Numbered from the stretch's first letter, positions 16,870 to 25,630 are shown. The stretch: 64,000 nucleotides of DNA from CBDEGK01 sp965237855 (GCA_965237855.1 CBDEGK010000001.1:1-64000), one strand, 5' to 3'. A program made the numbers and translations. The notes: generated from the sequence alone by a model not told the origin.

Positions 16870-18555
16870 GTGTCTATTACTGCCGCTGATATCCGCGAAA
16901 AGACAGCCCAGGTTACCGCCGCCGATGCCTTTTTCGAGATGGAAGAGCTGACGATCGATGGGCACAATTACCCGGTTTACAAGCACGCCGCGAGCACCCT
17001 GACCGAGGTCATCCAGAATGGCCGCAACCACGGCGACATAGACTTTATGGTCTACGAGGGGCGCCGCTACACCTACACGCGTTTTTTCGAGGAGGTGGAT
17101 GCACTGGCGGCCACGTTCCAGAACGACCTCGGTATAGGAAAAGGTGATCGCCTGGCCATTGCCATGCGCAATAACCCTGAGTGGGCGGTGGCCTATGTTG
17201 CGGCTACGCTCATCGGCGCCATTGTTGTGCCGGTCAACAGCTGGGGTAAAACAGAAGAGCTGCAATATGCCCTGACTGATTCCAGGTCCAGTATCCTGGT
17301 TTGTGATGCCGCTCGCTTCACGCTCATAGCCAATATACTCGGTGAGATCGACCTGGATATTCTGTTGGTGGATGGCGACGCCAGCGCCGAGCGTGTCACC
17401 GACTTCAACGCCGCGGTGGAGCAGGGGCGGGGGCAGTCGTATTCGGTGGCAGAGGTAGACCCGGAAGATGCCTGTGTCATCCTCTATACCTCGGGTTCTA
17501 CCGGCTTTCCCAAGGGCGTTGTCCATCGCCATGTAGCGGCCTGCCAGTCTCTTATGAACATGTTTTTCTACGGCATGTTGCTGATGGAGTTAGAGGGTGC
17601 CCGAGAATTCAAAGGCGGTGCGGAGCGCGAGACACCTATGCTCACCGTACCCCTGTTCCATGCCACCGGTTTGTTGAGCGGCTTGTTGATGCCGCTGCAG
17701 ATGGGGCACAAGACGGTAATGATGTACAAATGGGACACGCTGCAGGCGCTGAAGCTGATTGAGCAGGAAAAAATTACCGGGCTGACCAGCGTGCCGGCTA
17801 TCTTGATGGAGCTGTTCAACCATCCTGAATTCGACAACCACGACACCAGTTCTCTGATACGGATTGCCGCTGCCGGCGCTGCGACACCCGCAGGCTTACC
17901 GGAACTGATTCGAGAGAAAGCCGGCGAGCCGAGTCGCTCTACTGGCTGGGGTATGACCGAGACCATGGCAGTCGGCTCGGTCATGAGTGGCGCAGTCTAC
18001 GATTTGCACCCGGAGTCGGCGGGTATCCCGTCGCCGATTGTGAACATGCGCTTCGTCGACCCTGAGGGCCAGGTATTGCCCGAGGGTGAGGCGGGAGAAA
18101 TCGAGGTGCGCAGTATCGTTTGCACACCCGGTTACTGGGAGAAGCCGGAGGCCAATGAATCGACCTTCATGGCTGACCGTTGGATGAAAACCGGTGACCT
18201 GGCGCGCCTCGATGAGGATGGCTATCTTCACATCACCGGTCGTATCAAGGAGATCGTGATTCGCGGCGGTGAAAATATTTACCCGGGCGAGATAGAGCAG
18301 GCCGCTTATAAGCTGCCGCAGGTGCAGGAAAACGTGGTGTTCGGCGTAGAGGATGCTGCCATGGGCGAGGAGCTTGCCATGGTGGCCTATAGCGGCAATG
18401 GTGATCTAAGTGAAGACACCCTGCGGACATTTCTCAAAGAGCATCTGGCGGGCTACAAGGTTCCGAAGTATATTCAGATCTCCGATCAACCTCTGCCGCA
18501 GAATGCCAGTGGTAAATTGCACAAGCTCAAGGTCAAGGAAGCATTCATTCCATGA
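16870..18555 (+). CDS. Acyl-CoA synthetase (AMP-binding, FadD-like)
   Basis: A 561-residue adenylate-forming ligase that activates a carboxylic acid to its CoA thioester through an acyl-AMP. The phosphate-binding loop is YTSGSTGFPKGV (about 206-217), the A5 region GWGMTETM, the hinge ITGRIKEIVIRGGENIYPGEIE, and the C-terminal catalytic Lys is in NASGKLHK. GTG start with AGGAG 7 bases upstream. It stands alone between DUF1326 and the convergent asparaginase-domain gene. The catabolic neighbourhood suggests a fatty, terpenoid or steroid-derived acid rather than a housekeeping fatty acid, but that is inference. Confidence 0.9.
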   Translation: MSITAADIREKTAQVTAADAFFEMEELTIDGHNYPVYKHAASTLTEVIQNGRNHGDIDFMVYEGRRYTYTRFFEEVDALAATFQNDLGIGKGDRLAIAMRNNPEWAVAYVAATLIGAIVVPVNSWGKTEELQYALTDSRSSILVCDAARFTLIANILGEIDLDILLVDGDASAERVTDFNAAVEQGRGQSYSVAEVDPEDACVILYTSGSTGFPKGVVHRHVAACQSLMNMFFYGMLLMELEGAREFKGGAERETPMLTVPLFHATGLLSGLLMPLQMGHKTVMMYKWDTLQALKLIEQEKITGLTSVPAILMELFNHPEFDNHDTSSLIRIAAAGAATPAGLPELIREKAGEPSRSTGWGMTETMAVGSVMSGAVYDLHPESAGIPSPIVNMRFVDPEGQVLPEGEAGEIEVRSIVCTPGYWEKPEANESTFMADRWMKTGDLARLDEDGYLHITGRIKEIVIRGGENIYPGEIEQAAYKLPQVQENVVFGVEDAAMGEELAMVAYSGNGDLSEDTLRTFLKEHLAGYKVPKYIQISDQPLPQNASGKLHKLKVKEAFIP

Positions 18556-18576
18556 GTTGATTGTTGTCGGGCCTTA

Positions 18577-19071
18577 TTAAGGCTTTGCCTGGCTTTCCTC
18601 GAAGCGGTTTTCCGCAACATTTTTCTCAACCTTGCTGCCGTCGAATACCTGGCCATTGATGGCGATATACACCCCGGCTGGTTTGCTCTGCAGTGCGCCG
18701 ATAGCGCAGCCAATATTGAAGATGGCATCAGACTCCCGAAACGCCGCTGGTTGCATAGAACCCGTCATCACGATGGTCTTGTTGCCAATGCCGGCCAGGG
18801 CACGCGCGGTCTCCGCCATACCGTCGGTGCCGTGGGTGATAAGAACACACTCTTCCTCGGCAGCTTCCACCCGTTGCCGAATCAGCTGGCGATCTTCATC
18901 TGTCAAAAACAGGCTGTCTTTACGCAGCAGTGATTCAACGGTGAACTCAAAAGTGACGTTCATGCGGTGCAGCAAGTCTGCAATGACCGGCTCACCCACC
19001 TCGTATTCGCTCTTGGCGTCGAAGTAGATCTTGTCGATGGTGCCACCGGTGGTGATGATGTGTAGTCGCAT
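18577..19071 (-). CDS. Single-domain asparaginase-like protein
   Basis: A 164-residue protein equal to the N-terminal domain of L-asparaginase/glutaminase. The first catalytic-Thr motif is TTGGTIDK (residues 7-14) and the second HGTDGM (about 79-84). The C-terminal domain that completes the active site in ordinary asparaginases (about 330 residues) is absent. Such single-domain proteins are a known group of unknown function. It begins 3 bases after the membrane-protein gene in the tetR-hydratase operon, and no similar remnant follows, so it looks like a natural short form rather than a fresh truncation. Confidence 0.7.
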   Translation of the reverse strand: MRLHIITTGGTIDKIYFDAKSEYEVGEPVIADLLHRMNVTFEFTVESLLRKDSLFLTDEDRQLIRQRVEAAEEECVLITHGTDGMAETARALAGIGNKTIVMTGSMQPAAFRESDAIFNIGCAIGALQSKPAGVYIAINGQVFDGSKVEKNVAENRFEESQAKP

Positions 19072-19074
19072 GAT

Positions 19075-19464
19075 TCAGGCCTCACCCGCCTCGCTGATAA
19101 CCTGGCGCGACACCACGAAAAAGGAGATAAATCCCAGCACCGCCGGTGGTACTGATGACCACACCGGTTCGGGCGTACCTTTGAAACTATGCAGGGTGTA
19201 CACCAGCACAACGGTTACCAGGGTAGGCCAGAGGGTCGCTAATGCTACCGCTGGCCAGCGGGGCAGGTCGCGAACGGCCAGCCAGCGACAGTGTTGCATA
19301 ATCAGGCCGGCGAAAAAGAAGGTGTAGCCGCCCTGTTTGGCAGCGGCGGTCAGGGCGGGTGCCAGGCCGTGGGCTGAGTTGATGAGTCCAACAAGAGACC
19401 CCATCACAAAAGCACCGATGAGACCGGACTTGATATCAAACCATAGTAGTAGGCGCTGTGGCAT
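19075..19464 (-). CDS. Small membrane protein of unknown function
   Basis: A 129-residue protein with about four hydrophobic helices (around 12-30, 43-62, 70-92 and 104-118). I do not recognise a family. The ATG at 19464 is preceded by AGGAGAG. With the hydratase frame corrected (see that gene) the gap to it is about 6 bases, so the two are translationally close in the operon. A role in envelope or transport linked to the pathway is only a guess. Confidence 0.6.
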   Translation of the reverse strand: MPQRLLLWFDIKSGLIGAFVMGSLVGLINSAHGLAPALTAAAKQGGYTFFFAGLIMQHCRWLAVRDLPRWPAVALATLWPTLVTVVLVYTLHSFKGTPEPVWSSVPPAVLGFISFFVVSRQVISEAGEA

Positions 19465-20267
19465 AACGTATTACTCTCCTGTGGTCGAAATCCAACTGGG
19501 GTGCGTTTCTCGAGAAAGGCCGTGGTGCCCTCACGACCTTCATCACTGTCCCTGACATCGGCAATGCACTTTACCGTGTAGTCGATCATGTCCTGGTCTA
19601 TGTCTCCTTCTGAAACCCGGAATACTAACTCTTTGGATACCTTCATGGCATTGGGAGAGTTCTTCAGTAGAGTACTGCACAGCAATGCAACTGCTTCGTC
19701 CAGATGGTCTTCATCCACCACGTGGTCAAGCAGGCCCAGTTGCAGGGCCTGTTTTCCCAGAACCGGTTGGCCGCTGAGAAACAATCGACGGGCATTGCGT
19801 TCGCCCAGGGTGCGAACCACGTAGGGTGATATGGTTGCGGGGGTCAGGCCCAGTTTCACTTCGCTCAAAGCAAAACGGGTTGCCGCAGTGCCTATCGCAA
19901 AATCGCAACAGCAGGCCAGGCCAACCCCGCCGCCCATCGCCGTACCCTTGACCCGTGCAATGGTCGGTTTAGGCATGAAATTCAGTGTTTTGAGCATGTC
20001 GGCGAGGAGGGCGGCGTCGGCCAGGTTTTCCTCATAGGAGAAAGAGCCCATGCGGCGCATGTAGTTAATATCGCCACCGGCAGAAAAACTCTTGCCCACA
20101 CCAGTCACCACAATAACCCGGGCCTCGTCATTGCTTTCGGCGGCTTTCAGCGCTTCCGTGAGCCGGGCGATTTGCGCATCATCGAAGGCATTGTGCACTT
20201 CCGGGCGATTCATGGTGATGGTGAGTACGCCGTTGTCGGCGAGTTCGCTAATCAGTTCTTCCGCCAT
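19404..20267 (-). CDS. Enoyl-CoA hydratase/isomerase (methylglutaconyl-CoA hydratase-like), 3' frameshift
   Basis: A crotonase-fold enzyme; the best general match is the LiuC-type hydratase of branched-chain or terpenoid breakdown. The first oxyanion-hole motif is FSAGGDINYM (about 61-70), the second GTAMGGGVGLACCCDFAIG. The catalytic region has SEVKLGLTPATISPYV. The family ends soon after GREGTTAFLEKRTPSW; here the frame reads TPVGFRPQE and runs about 30 more residues into the next gene. Adding one base at the C-run 19498-19501 restores TPSWISTTGE and a stop at 19471. This is therefore a one-base deletion or a sequence error. The catalytic part is unaffected. Confidence 0.85.
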   Translation of the reverse strand: MAEELISELADNGVLTITMNRPEVHNAFDDAQIARLTEALKAAESNDEARVIVVTGVGKSFSAGGDINYMRRMGSFSYEENLADAALLADMLKTLNFMPKPTIARVKGTAMGGGVGLACCCDFAIGTAATRFALSEVKLGLTPATISPYVVRTLGERNARRLFLSGQPVLGKQALQLGLLDHVVDEDHLDEAVALLCSTLLKNSPNAMKVSKELVFRVSEGDIDQDMIDYTVKCIADVRDSDEGREGTTAFLEKRTPVGFRPQESNTLCHSAYYYGLISSPVSSVLL

Positions 20268-20281
20268 GTCAGTTTCCCTTC

Positions 20282-20965
20282 TCAGTTTTCGAGCATGTTG
20301 TTGAGCTTTTTCACCAGGTCGGCGACCTCGTTATTGGTGGTGTCGCTGTGACGAATGCAGATGCCCCGATAGACCAGGTCAGTTAACTGGCGTGCCGTGT
20401 TCTCTACATCGATGGCTTGTTGGTCGGCCAGCTGCGCCCACATGGCATGTTCTATACTGCCATAAAGCGTATTGCGCACCAGCGGGATAGAGGTGTCGGG
20501 GCGTAATTCTCCACCGGCAATGCCGTCTTTGATGATATCGACTATAGCGTGAGTATAGTTTCGATTCAGCTGACGGATGTCCTGGCTCAATTCGCGGTCT
20601 GCATCTCGGGAGGAGTTGAGGATGACACCACAAAGCTCAGCGTTTTCACACATGACCAACAAATGCGTTTTTACCAGGTAGTGCAGACGATCAAAGGTGC
20701 CCGTGGTTTGCTGCAGGCCGGCTTCAACTTGTCGGGTAATGCCCTGGTAAAACTGCTCCATGACTCTCATGACAAGAGCGCGCTTGGAAGGGAAGTAGTG
20801 GAAAACGGTGCCTTCAACCACGCCGACCTCGGCGGCGATGTCAGCCACCTTGGCCGCTGCGTAGCCGTCGCGCTCAAACACCTGTCTGGCGGCCGTGAGG
20901 ATGGCGGCGGAACGGGCCTCTCTGGACTGGCGTGGCGCGCGTTTTTTGGCTGAGAAGGTCGTCAT
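20282..20965 (-). CDS. TetR-family transcriptional regulator (AtuR/FadR-like context)
   Basis: A 227-residue TetR repressor with its HTH at about 18-62 (RSAAILTAARQVFERDGYAAAKVADIAAEVGVVEGTVFHYFPSKRALV). It heads an operon with the hydratase, membrane protein and asparaginase-domain genes and diverges from the carboxylase genes. One candidate operator overlaps its own start codon and a second lies 52 bases away, so autoregulation and co-control of the carboxylase are likely. AtuR, the TetR repressor of acyclic terpene utilisation, likewise uses two inverted repeats in a divergent gap; that is analogy, not identity. Confidence 0.88.
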   Translation of the reverse strand: MTTFSAKKRAPRQSREARSAAILTAARQVFERDGYAAAKVADIAAEVGVVEGTVFHYFPSKRALVMRVMEQFYQGITRQVEAGLQQTTGTFDRLHYLVKTHLLVMCENAELCGVILNSSRDADRELSQDIRQLNRNYTHAIVDIIKDGIAGGELRPDTSIPLVRNTLYGSIEHAMWAQLADQQAIDVENTARQLTDLVYRGICIRHSDTTNNEVADLVKKLNNMLEN

Positions 20966-20983
20966 ATTGAGCTAAACTTAATA
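20965..20983. promoter_or_regulatory. Candidate TetR operator, copy 1
   Basis: TATTGAGCTAAACTTAATA, an imperfect palindrome matching copy 2 (21017-21035) at 15 of 19 positions. It touches the tetR start codon, so occupancy would block tetR expression. Confidence 0.55.
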
Positions 20984-21016
20984 TAAAAGCCTTGATAAAT
21001 AAAGAAAATATTTAGA

Positions 21017-21035
21017 TATTGAGTATAACTCAATA
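21017..21035. promoter_or_regulatory. Candidate TetR operator, copy 2
   Basis: TATTGAGTATAACTCAATA is a perfect 8-3-8 palindrome, 52 bases (about five helical turns) from copy 1 and about 40 bases before the carboxylase start at 21074. Equal phasing suggests both copies are bound on the same DNA face. Confidence 0.65.
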
Positions 21036-21073
21036 AAAAAGTATAGTGCCTGACCCAGTGTGAAGAGCCCAGT

Positions 21074-22753
21074 ATGAGGAATGCAGCGATGCCCGTATTC
21101 AAATCGAAAGTTTCGACCTCTTCAGAAGTCTATGCAGAGAACCGCTCGGCGATGTTGGCGCTGGTGGAAGAGCTGCGGACGCTGGAAGACCGTGCGGTGC
21201 AAGTGTCCAGCAAGCGTCTGCCCGTGTTCGAAAAACGCAATCAGATTCCTCCCCATGAGCGGGTGGCGCGTTTGCTGGATCCGGGTATGCCGTTTCTGCG
21301 CCTACACACACTGTCCAACTATCTCTACGAAGATGAAAACCCGGACACCAGCGTACCGGGTGCCAGCATGATCCTGGGTATTGGTTTTGTCAGCGGCGTG
21401 CGTTGCATGATCTGGGTTGACGACTCCGGCATTCGGGCTGGCGCCTATTCGAAAAACACCGTGGACACGGCCCAGAGCATTCAAACCATAGCCCTGCGCC
21501 AAAACCTGCCGCTGATTCACCTGGTTGAAAGTGCCGGTGCCAACCTGATGGACTTCACCGTTGAAAACTGGATTGGTGCCGGCGCCATGTTTCGTAACTT
21601 GGCCTGGTCCTCGGCAAAAGGCCTGCCGGTAATCACGGTTCTGCATGGCCCCTCGACAGCCGGTGGAGCCTATATGCCGGGTCTTTCCGATTACGTCATC
21701 GGCGTAAAGAATAACGGCATGGCGGCGTTGGCCGGCGCCGCCCTGGTCAAAGCAGCTACTGGTGAAGTGGCTGATGAGCGTGAGCTCGGTGGTTCGGAAA
21801 TGCATGCCAGCGTTTCTGGCCTGGTGGAATACCTGGCGGAAGATGACGCCCACGGCATCGCCATAGCCCGTGACGTGCTTGCCCGCCTCGACTGGAATAA
21901 CGGTTTCAAGGGGTCAGACTCCTTGAAGCGGTCTTTCAATTTCAAGGAGTCTGACCCCTTGAAACCGGGCTATGAGATGCCGTTGTATGACGCCGATGAA
22001 ATTGCCGGGGTGGTGCCGGTGGATTACCGGGTTGCCTACGACGTGCATGAACTGCTGGTGCGGTTGGTGGATGGTTCTGATATCGAAGATTTCAAACCCC
22101 GCTTTGGTGCCTCGACCGTGTGTGCCCATGCCAGCATCATGGGTATTCGCTGTGGCATTCTGGGCAACAACGGGCCTATCGACCCCGCCGGTGCCAACAA
22201 GGCCACCCAGTTCATACAGCTGTGCGACCAGGCCAATTTGCCGCTGATCTTTCTCAATAACATCACCGGCTTCATGGTGGGCACGGAATACGAACAAGCG
22301 GGCATGATCAAGCACGGCTCGAAGATGGTGCAGGCGGTAGCCAATTCGAGCGTACCCAAGATTACCCTGTACGTGGGAGCCAGCTACGGTGCGGGCAATT
22401 ACGGCATGTGTGGCTTTGCCTACGAGCCCGATTTCCTGTTTGCCTGGCCGAATGCTTCCTCCCATGTGATGGGTGGTGAACAGGCGGCCAAGACCATGAC
22501 CCAGGTGGCGGAAGTACAGGCTGAGCGCAAGGGCCTGGAACCCGATCGGGAAGCATTGGATAAGCAGGAGCTGCGCATCATGGCGCATTTCGCCAGCCAG
22601 GAAAGCGCGTTCTATTCCGCGGGCCGTAATCTCAGTCATTCGGTTATTGATCCGCGAGATTCCCGCAAGGCCCTGGGATTTGCCCTGGCCACTTGCCTGG
22701 AGGGCCGCCAGCGAGAGTTGCAGCCGAACAGCTTTGGCGTGGGGAGGATGTAG
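21074..22753 (+). CDS. Acyl-CoA carboxylase, carboxyltransferase (beta) subunit, with an in-frame palindromic insertion
   Basis: A 559-residue carboxyltransferase of the methylcrotonyl/geranyl-CoA type, which moves a carboxyl group from biotin to an acyl-CoA. The N-terminal ClpP/crotonase-type domain has STAGGAYMPGLSDYVIG and the C-terminal domain has GASYGAGNYGMCGFAYEPDFLFAWPNA, both typical of MCC-beta. Between the domains (residues about 277-298) an abnormal stretch FKGSDSLKRSFNFKESDPLK is encoded by a perfect long palindrome. The reading frame survives it. The start is ATG 21074 or 21089. The gene pairs with the biotin subunit 3 bases on. Sequence alone cannot decide methylcrotonyl- versus geranyl-type. 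Confidence 0.9.
   Translation: MRNAAMPVFKSKVSTSSEVYAENRSAMLALVEELRTLEDRAVQVSSKRLPVFEKRNQIPPHERVARLLDPGMPFLRLHTLSNYLYEDENPDTSVPGASMILGIGFVSGVRCMIWVDDSGIRAGAYSKNTVDTAQSIQTIALRQNLPLIHLVESAGANLMDFTVENWIGAGAMFRNLAWSSAKGLPVITVLHGPSTAGGAYMPGLSDYVIGVKNNGMAALAGAALVKAATGEVADERELGGSEMHASVSGLVEYLAEDDAHGIAIARDVLARLDWNNGFKGSDSLKRSFNFKESDPLKPGYEMPLYDADEIAGVVPVDYRVAYDVHELLVRLVDGSDIEDFKPRFGASTVCAHASIMGIRCGILGNNGPIDPAGANKATQFIQLCDQANLPLIFLNNITGFMVGTEYEQAGMIKHGSKMVQAVANSSVPKITLYVGASYGAGNYGMCGFAYEPDFLFAWPNASSHVMGGEQAAKTMTQVAEVQAERKGLEPDREALDKQELRIMAHFASQESAFYSAGRNLSHSVIDPRDSRKALGFALATCLEGRQRELQPNSFGVGRM
21901..21967. repeat. REP-like palindromic element inserted inside the carboxyltransferase gene
   Basis: Two 27-base arms (21901-21927 and 21941-21967) are perfect reverse complements around a 13-base loop. 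Each arm itself holds a near-perfect 23-base palindrome, opening TTCAAGG, centred on GTCAGAC and closing CCTTGAA. It lies wholly inside the reading frame and adds about 18-20 codons without a stop. Such nested palindromes resemble REP/BIME units mobilised by Y1 (RAYT) transposases; that relation is inferred. No RAYT gene is in the window. Confidence 0.85.
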
Positions 22754-22756
22754 TTG

Positions 22757-24796
22757 ATGAAAGAGGTGATGAGCAAGACGATCAGTTCTCTGCTGGTGGC
22801 CAACCGCGGCGAAATGGCCGTGCGTGTCATGCGTACCTGCCAGTCACTGGGTATTCGAACCATTGCTGTTTACTCGGATGCCGACGCCCAATCGCCCCAC
22901 GTGACAATGGCCGATGATGCGGTGCACATTGGCGCCTCGCCGGTGGGTGAATCCTACCTGTTGGCCGACAGGATTTTGCAAGCAGCTAAAGATAGCGGGG
23001 CGGATGCGGTTCATCCGGGCTACGGATTTTTGTCAGAAAATGCTGGTTTCGCGCAGGCCTGTGAAGCCGCCGGCATTATTTTTGTCGGCCCGCCCACCCG
23101 GGCCATTGAAGTCATGGGCGATAAGGCGATCTCCAAGCGGGCCATGATTGCAGCGGGTGTGCCCTGTGTGCCTGGCTACCAGGGTGAAGAGCAATCAGAC
23201 GAGAGATTGATAGAAGAATCAGCTGATGTGGGTTTCCCGCTGATGGTCAAAGCCGCTGCCGGCGGTGGTGGGCGCGGTATGCGCCTGGTGCACAAGGCCG
23301 AAGATTTGCCCGAGGCGCTCTCGCTGGCGCGTTCCGAGGCAGAAAACGCCTTCGGCAATGGCGAGCTGATTATCGAGCGCGCGGTGATAACCCCCCGCCA
23401 TGTTGAGATTCAGGTGTTTGCCGATCAACACGGCAATGTTATTCACCTGGGCGAGCGCGACTGTTCGGTACAGCGTCGCCATCAAAAAGTGGTGGAGGAA
23501 TCACCCTGTCCCATCATGACGCCGGAGCTGCGCGAACGTATGGGCACCGCCGCCGTGGAAGCGGCTCGCGCCGTAGACTACGTCGGTGCCGGTACGGTGG
23601 AATTCCTGCTCGACACCAGCGGCGAGTTTTTCTTCCTGGAAATGAACACCCGTTTGCAGGTGGAGCACCCGGTCACGGAACTGGTTACCGGACTGGACTT
23701 GGTTGCCCTGCAAATAGCGGCGGCGCAGGGTGATCAACTGACGATTGCTCAATCTGATGTCAGCCTGACCGGCCATGCCATGGAGGTACGCCTCTATGCG
23801 GAAGACCCGGCCGCAGATTTCATGCCGGCAACGGGTCCTGTCCTGCTATGGCAGATTCCCACCGGTGAGGGTATTCGTGTGGATACCGGCATTGCCAGTG
23901 GCGGTGAGGTTTCACCGTTTTACGATCCCATGGTGGCAAAGATTATCGCCTACGGAGACAACCGGGAGCAGGCCCGCCTACGCCTGTTACGAGCCCTGCA
24001 GAATACGGCACTGTTTGGTACGGCTAACAATCGGGATTTCCTGATCGATGTATTGGCGCAGCCGGGATTTATTGATGGTTCGGCAACAACAGCCTTTATC
24101 GCAGAGACCTGGCCGGAAGGCTACACCTTACCAGCAGTATCCAGCCAGGAACTCGCATGCGCAGCGCTGGTACAGTTCCTGCTTGGTCGTGACAGCGCAA
24201 TATCCAAAGCCCTGGATATCAACCCGGAACTGTTGAACTGGTCCAGTGCCAGTGACCTGGAAAGTGCCTATCGCTATGCGGTTGACGATGCGCTTGAAGC
24301 CCTGCACGTGGCTCCCCTGGCTGCGGACAGCTATGCCGTATCAGTAGGTGAGACCCGCCATACAATCCAGGTGCACGAATGGGATGAGCATCGGCTCAGC
24401 GCCAGTGTGGATGGTCGCGGCGCGGTAATCTCATTCGTTGCTGAAGATGAGTACACGCTTCACCTCAGCGTCGGCGCCGGCCGGGTTTTCAAAGTGGTCA
24501 ACCAGGCTACCGGTGAGGCCATTACCGGCGAGCATGGCAGCGATGGTTCGGTGACCGCGCCCATGCACGGCGTGGTATTGGCGGTTGAAGTGAGCGAGGG
24601 TGACGAGGTAAAAGCTGGCGACACCGTTGCCGTCATGGAGGCCATGAAGATGCAGCATGCATTGGCGGCGCCCATTGATGGGGTAGTTGCCAGCGTTACT
24701 GTGTCAGAGGGCGACCAGCTTGCAGCGGATGACCTGATCCTGGAAATCGTAAGCCTGGAAATCACAGCCCTGGAAACCGAACCAGCGACCGATTAG
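22757..24796 (+). CDS. Acyl-CoA carboxylase, biotin carboxylase/biotin carrier (alpha) subunit
   Basis: A subunit of about 679 residues that carboxylates biotin with ATP and bicarbonate. Order: biotin-carboxylase N-domain (LLVANRGEMAVRVMRTC), ATP-grasp with the glycine loop KAAAGGGGRGMRL and EMNTRLQVEHPVTE, C-domain, a linker, then a biotinyl domain with AVMEAMKM, Lys near residue 631. The ATG at 22757 follows the beta-subunit stop; an alternative ATG at 22769 has AGAGGTG in front. Together the two subunits make one complete carboxylase of the MCC/GCC kind. The stop overlaps that of the convergent SDR gene by 3 bases. Confidence 0.92.
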   Translation: MKEVMSKTISSLLVANRGEMAVRVMRTCQSLGIRTIAVYSDADAQSPHVTMADDAVHIGASPVGESYLLADRILQAAKDSGADAVHPGYGFLSENAGFAQACEAAGIIFVGPPTRAIEVMGDKAISKRAMIAAGVPCVPGYQGEEQSDERLIEESADVGFPLMVKAAAGGGGRGMRLVHKAEDLPEALSLARSEAENAFGNGELIIERAVITPRHVEIQVFADQHGNVIHLGERDCSVQRRHQKVVEESPCPIMTPELRERMGTAAVEAARAVDYVGAGTVEFLLDTSGEFFFLEMNTRLQVEHPVTELVTGLDLVALQIAAAQGDQLTIAQSDVSLTGHAMEVRLYAEDPAADFMPATGPVLLWQIPTGEGIRVDTGIASGGEVSPFYDPMVAKIIAYGDNREQARLRLLRALQNTALFGTANNRDFLIDVLAQPGFIDGSATTAFIAETWPEGYTLPAVSSQELACAALVQFLLGRDSAISKALDINPELLNWSSASDLESAYRYAVDDALEALHVAPLAADSYAVSVGETRHTIQVHEWDEHRLSASVDGRGAVISFVAEDEYTLHLSVGAGRVFKVVNQATGEAITGEHGSDGSVTAPMHGVVLAVEVSEGDEVKAGDTVAVMEAMKMQHALAAPIDGVVASVTVSEGDQLAADDLILEIVSLEITALETEPATD

Positions 24797-25572
24797 CGCG
24801 AGGACTGACCGTCATCGACGATGATGCTGGCCCCGGTCACGCATTCTGACGAGGGTGAGAGCAGGTAGAGCAGGGTACTGTCCATTTGGGCGGGATCGCA
24901 GGCGCGTTTGCGTGGAAATGAACCACTGAAGTCGCCCAGGCGATCGAACATGCCATCGAGCATTTCGGTGACAAAGGCCCCGGGGGCAATGCAATTAACG
25001 TTGATAAAGAAGCGCGCCCATTCCACGGCCAGCGCCTCAGTCATTCTGACTACACCGGATTTGGTGGTGGCATAGAGCGCCGCGGCAGAATCTGCGGTGG
25101 TGTTGTAGGCGGCCACCGAGGCGATATTGACCATTCGCCCCGGTTGCTTCTTTGCGATGAGTCGTCGGGCAATTTCAGTGGAGAGAATCCAGGGTCCTAC
25201 CAGGTTGGTATCGAAGACCTTGTCGATCAACTCGTCGGGTATTTTCACCGCGCGGGCGGCGTCGGGGATGCCGGCATTGTTGATGAGAACGTTCACGGTG
25301 CCGAAGCTCGCTTCTGCGGCATCGACAGCTGCCCGAATACTGTCCCGATCCGTCATATCCATAACCACGGGTTCGCACTCGCCGCCGGCGTCGCAAATTT
25401 GTTTAGTCAGTTCTTGCAGTCGCTGTTCGCGTCGACCACAGATCACCACCTTGGCGCCGCAGGCCGCCAACACTTCAGCAAAGCGCCAGCCCAGGCCCGA
25501 GGTGGCGCCGGTAACCAGGGCGATATCGCCGCTCAGGTCGATGGAAAAATTGGGTGTGGGAAAGTTACTCAT
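24793..25572 (-). CDS. Short-chain dehydrogenase/reductase
   Basis: A 259-residue classical SDR with TGATSGLG (about 21-28), NNAG (about 99-102), and catalytic Ser...Tyr-x3-Lys in NIASVAAYNTTADSAAALYATTK. The basic end of beta-2 (CGRREQR) suggests NADP(H) preference. ATG 25572 is chosen; the preceding TTG would add two residues. It is divergent from the alpha/beta hydrolase gene and convergent on the carboxylase. A role in the same branched acyl pathway is likely but not shown. Confidence 0.88.
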   Translation of the reverse strand: MSNFPTPNFSIDLSGDIALVTGATSGLGWRFAEVLAACGAKVVICGRREQRLQELTKQICDAGGECEPVVMDMTDRDSIRAAVDAAEASFGTVNVLINNAGIPDAARAVKIPDELIDKVFDTNLVGPWILSTEIARRLIAKKQPGRMVNIASVAAYNTTADSAAALYATTKSGVVRMTEALAVEWARFFINVNCIAPGAFVTEMLDGMFDRLGDFSGSFPRKRACDPAQMDSTLLYLLSPSSECVTGASIIVDDGQSSR

Positions 25573-25630
25573 GGCCAAGGCTCCGCGAAAACCAGTAGAA
25601 TAGCGCGCTTTGCGAGTTAGAGTCCCAGAG

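Noticed and set aside
21914..22639. A 241-codon frame antisense to the carboxyltransferase gene
   Set aside because: Sense-strand motifs are unambiguous; the antisense frame only exists because of GC-rich third positions.
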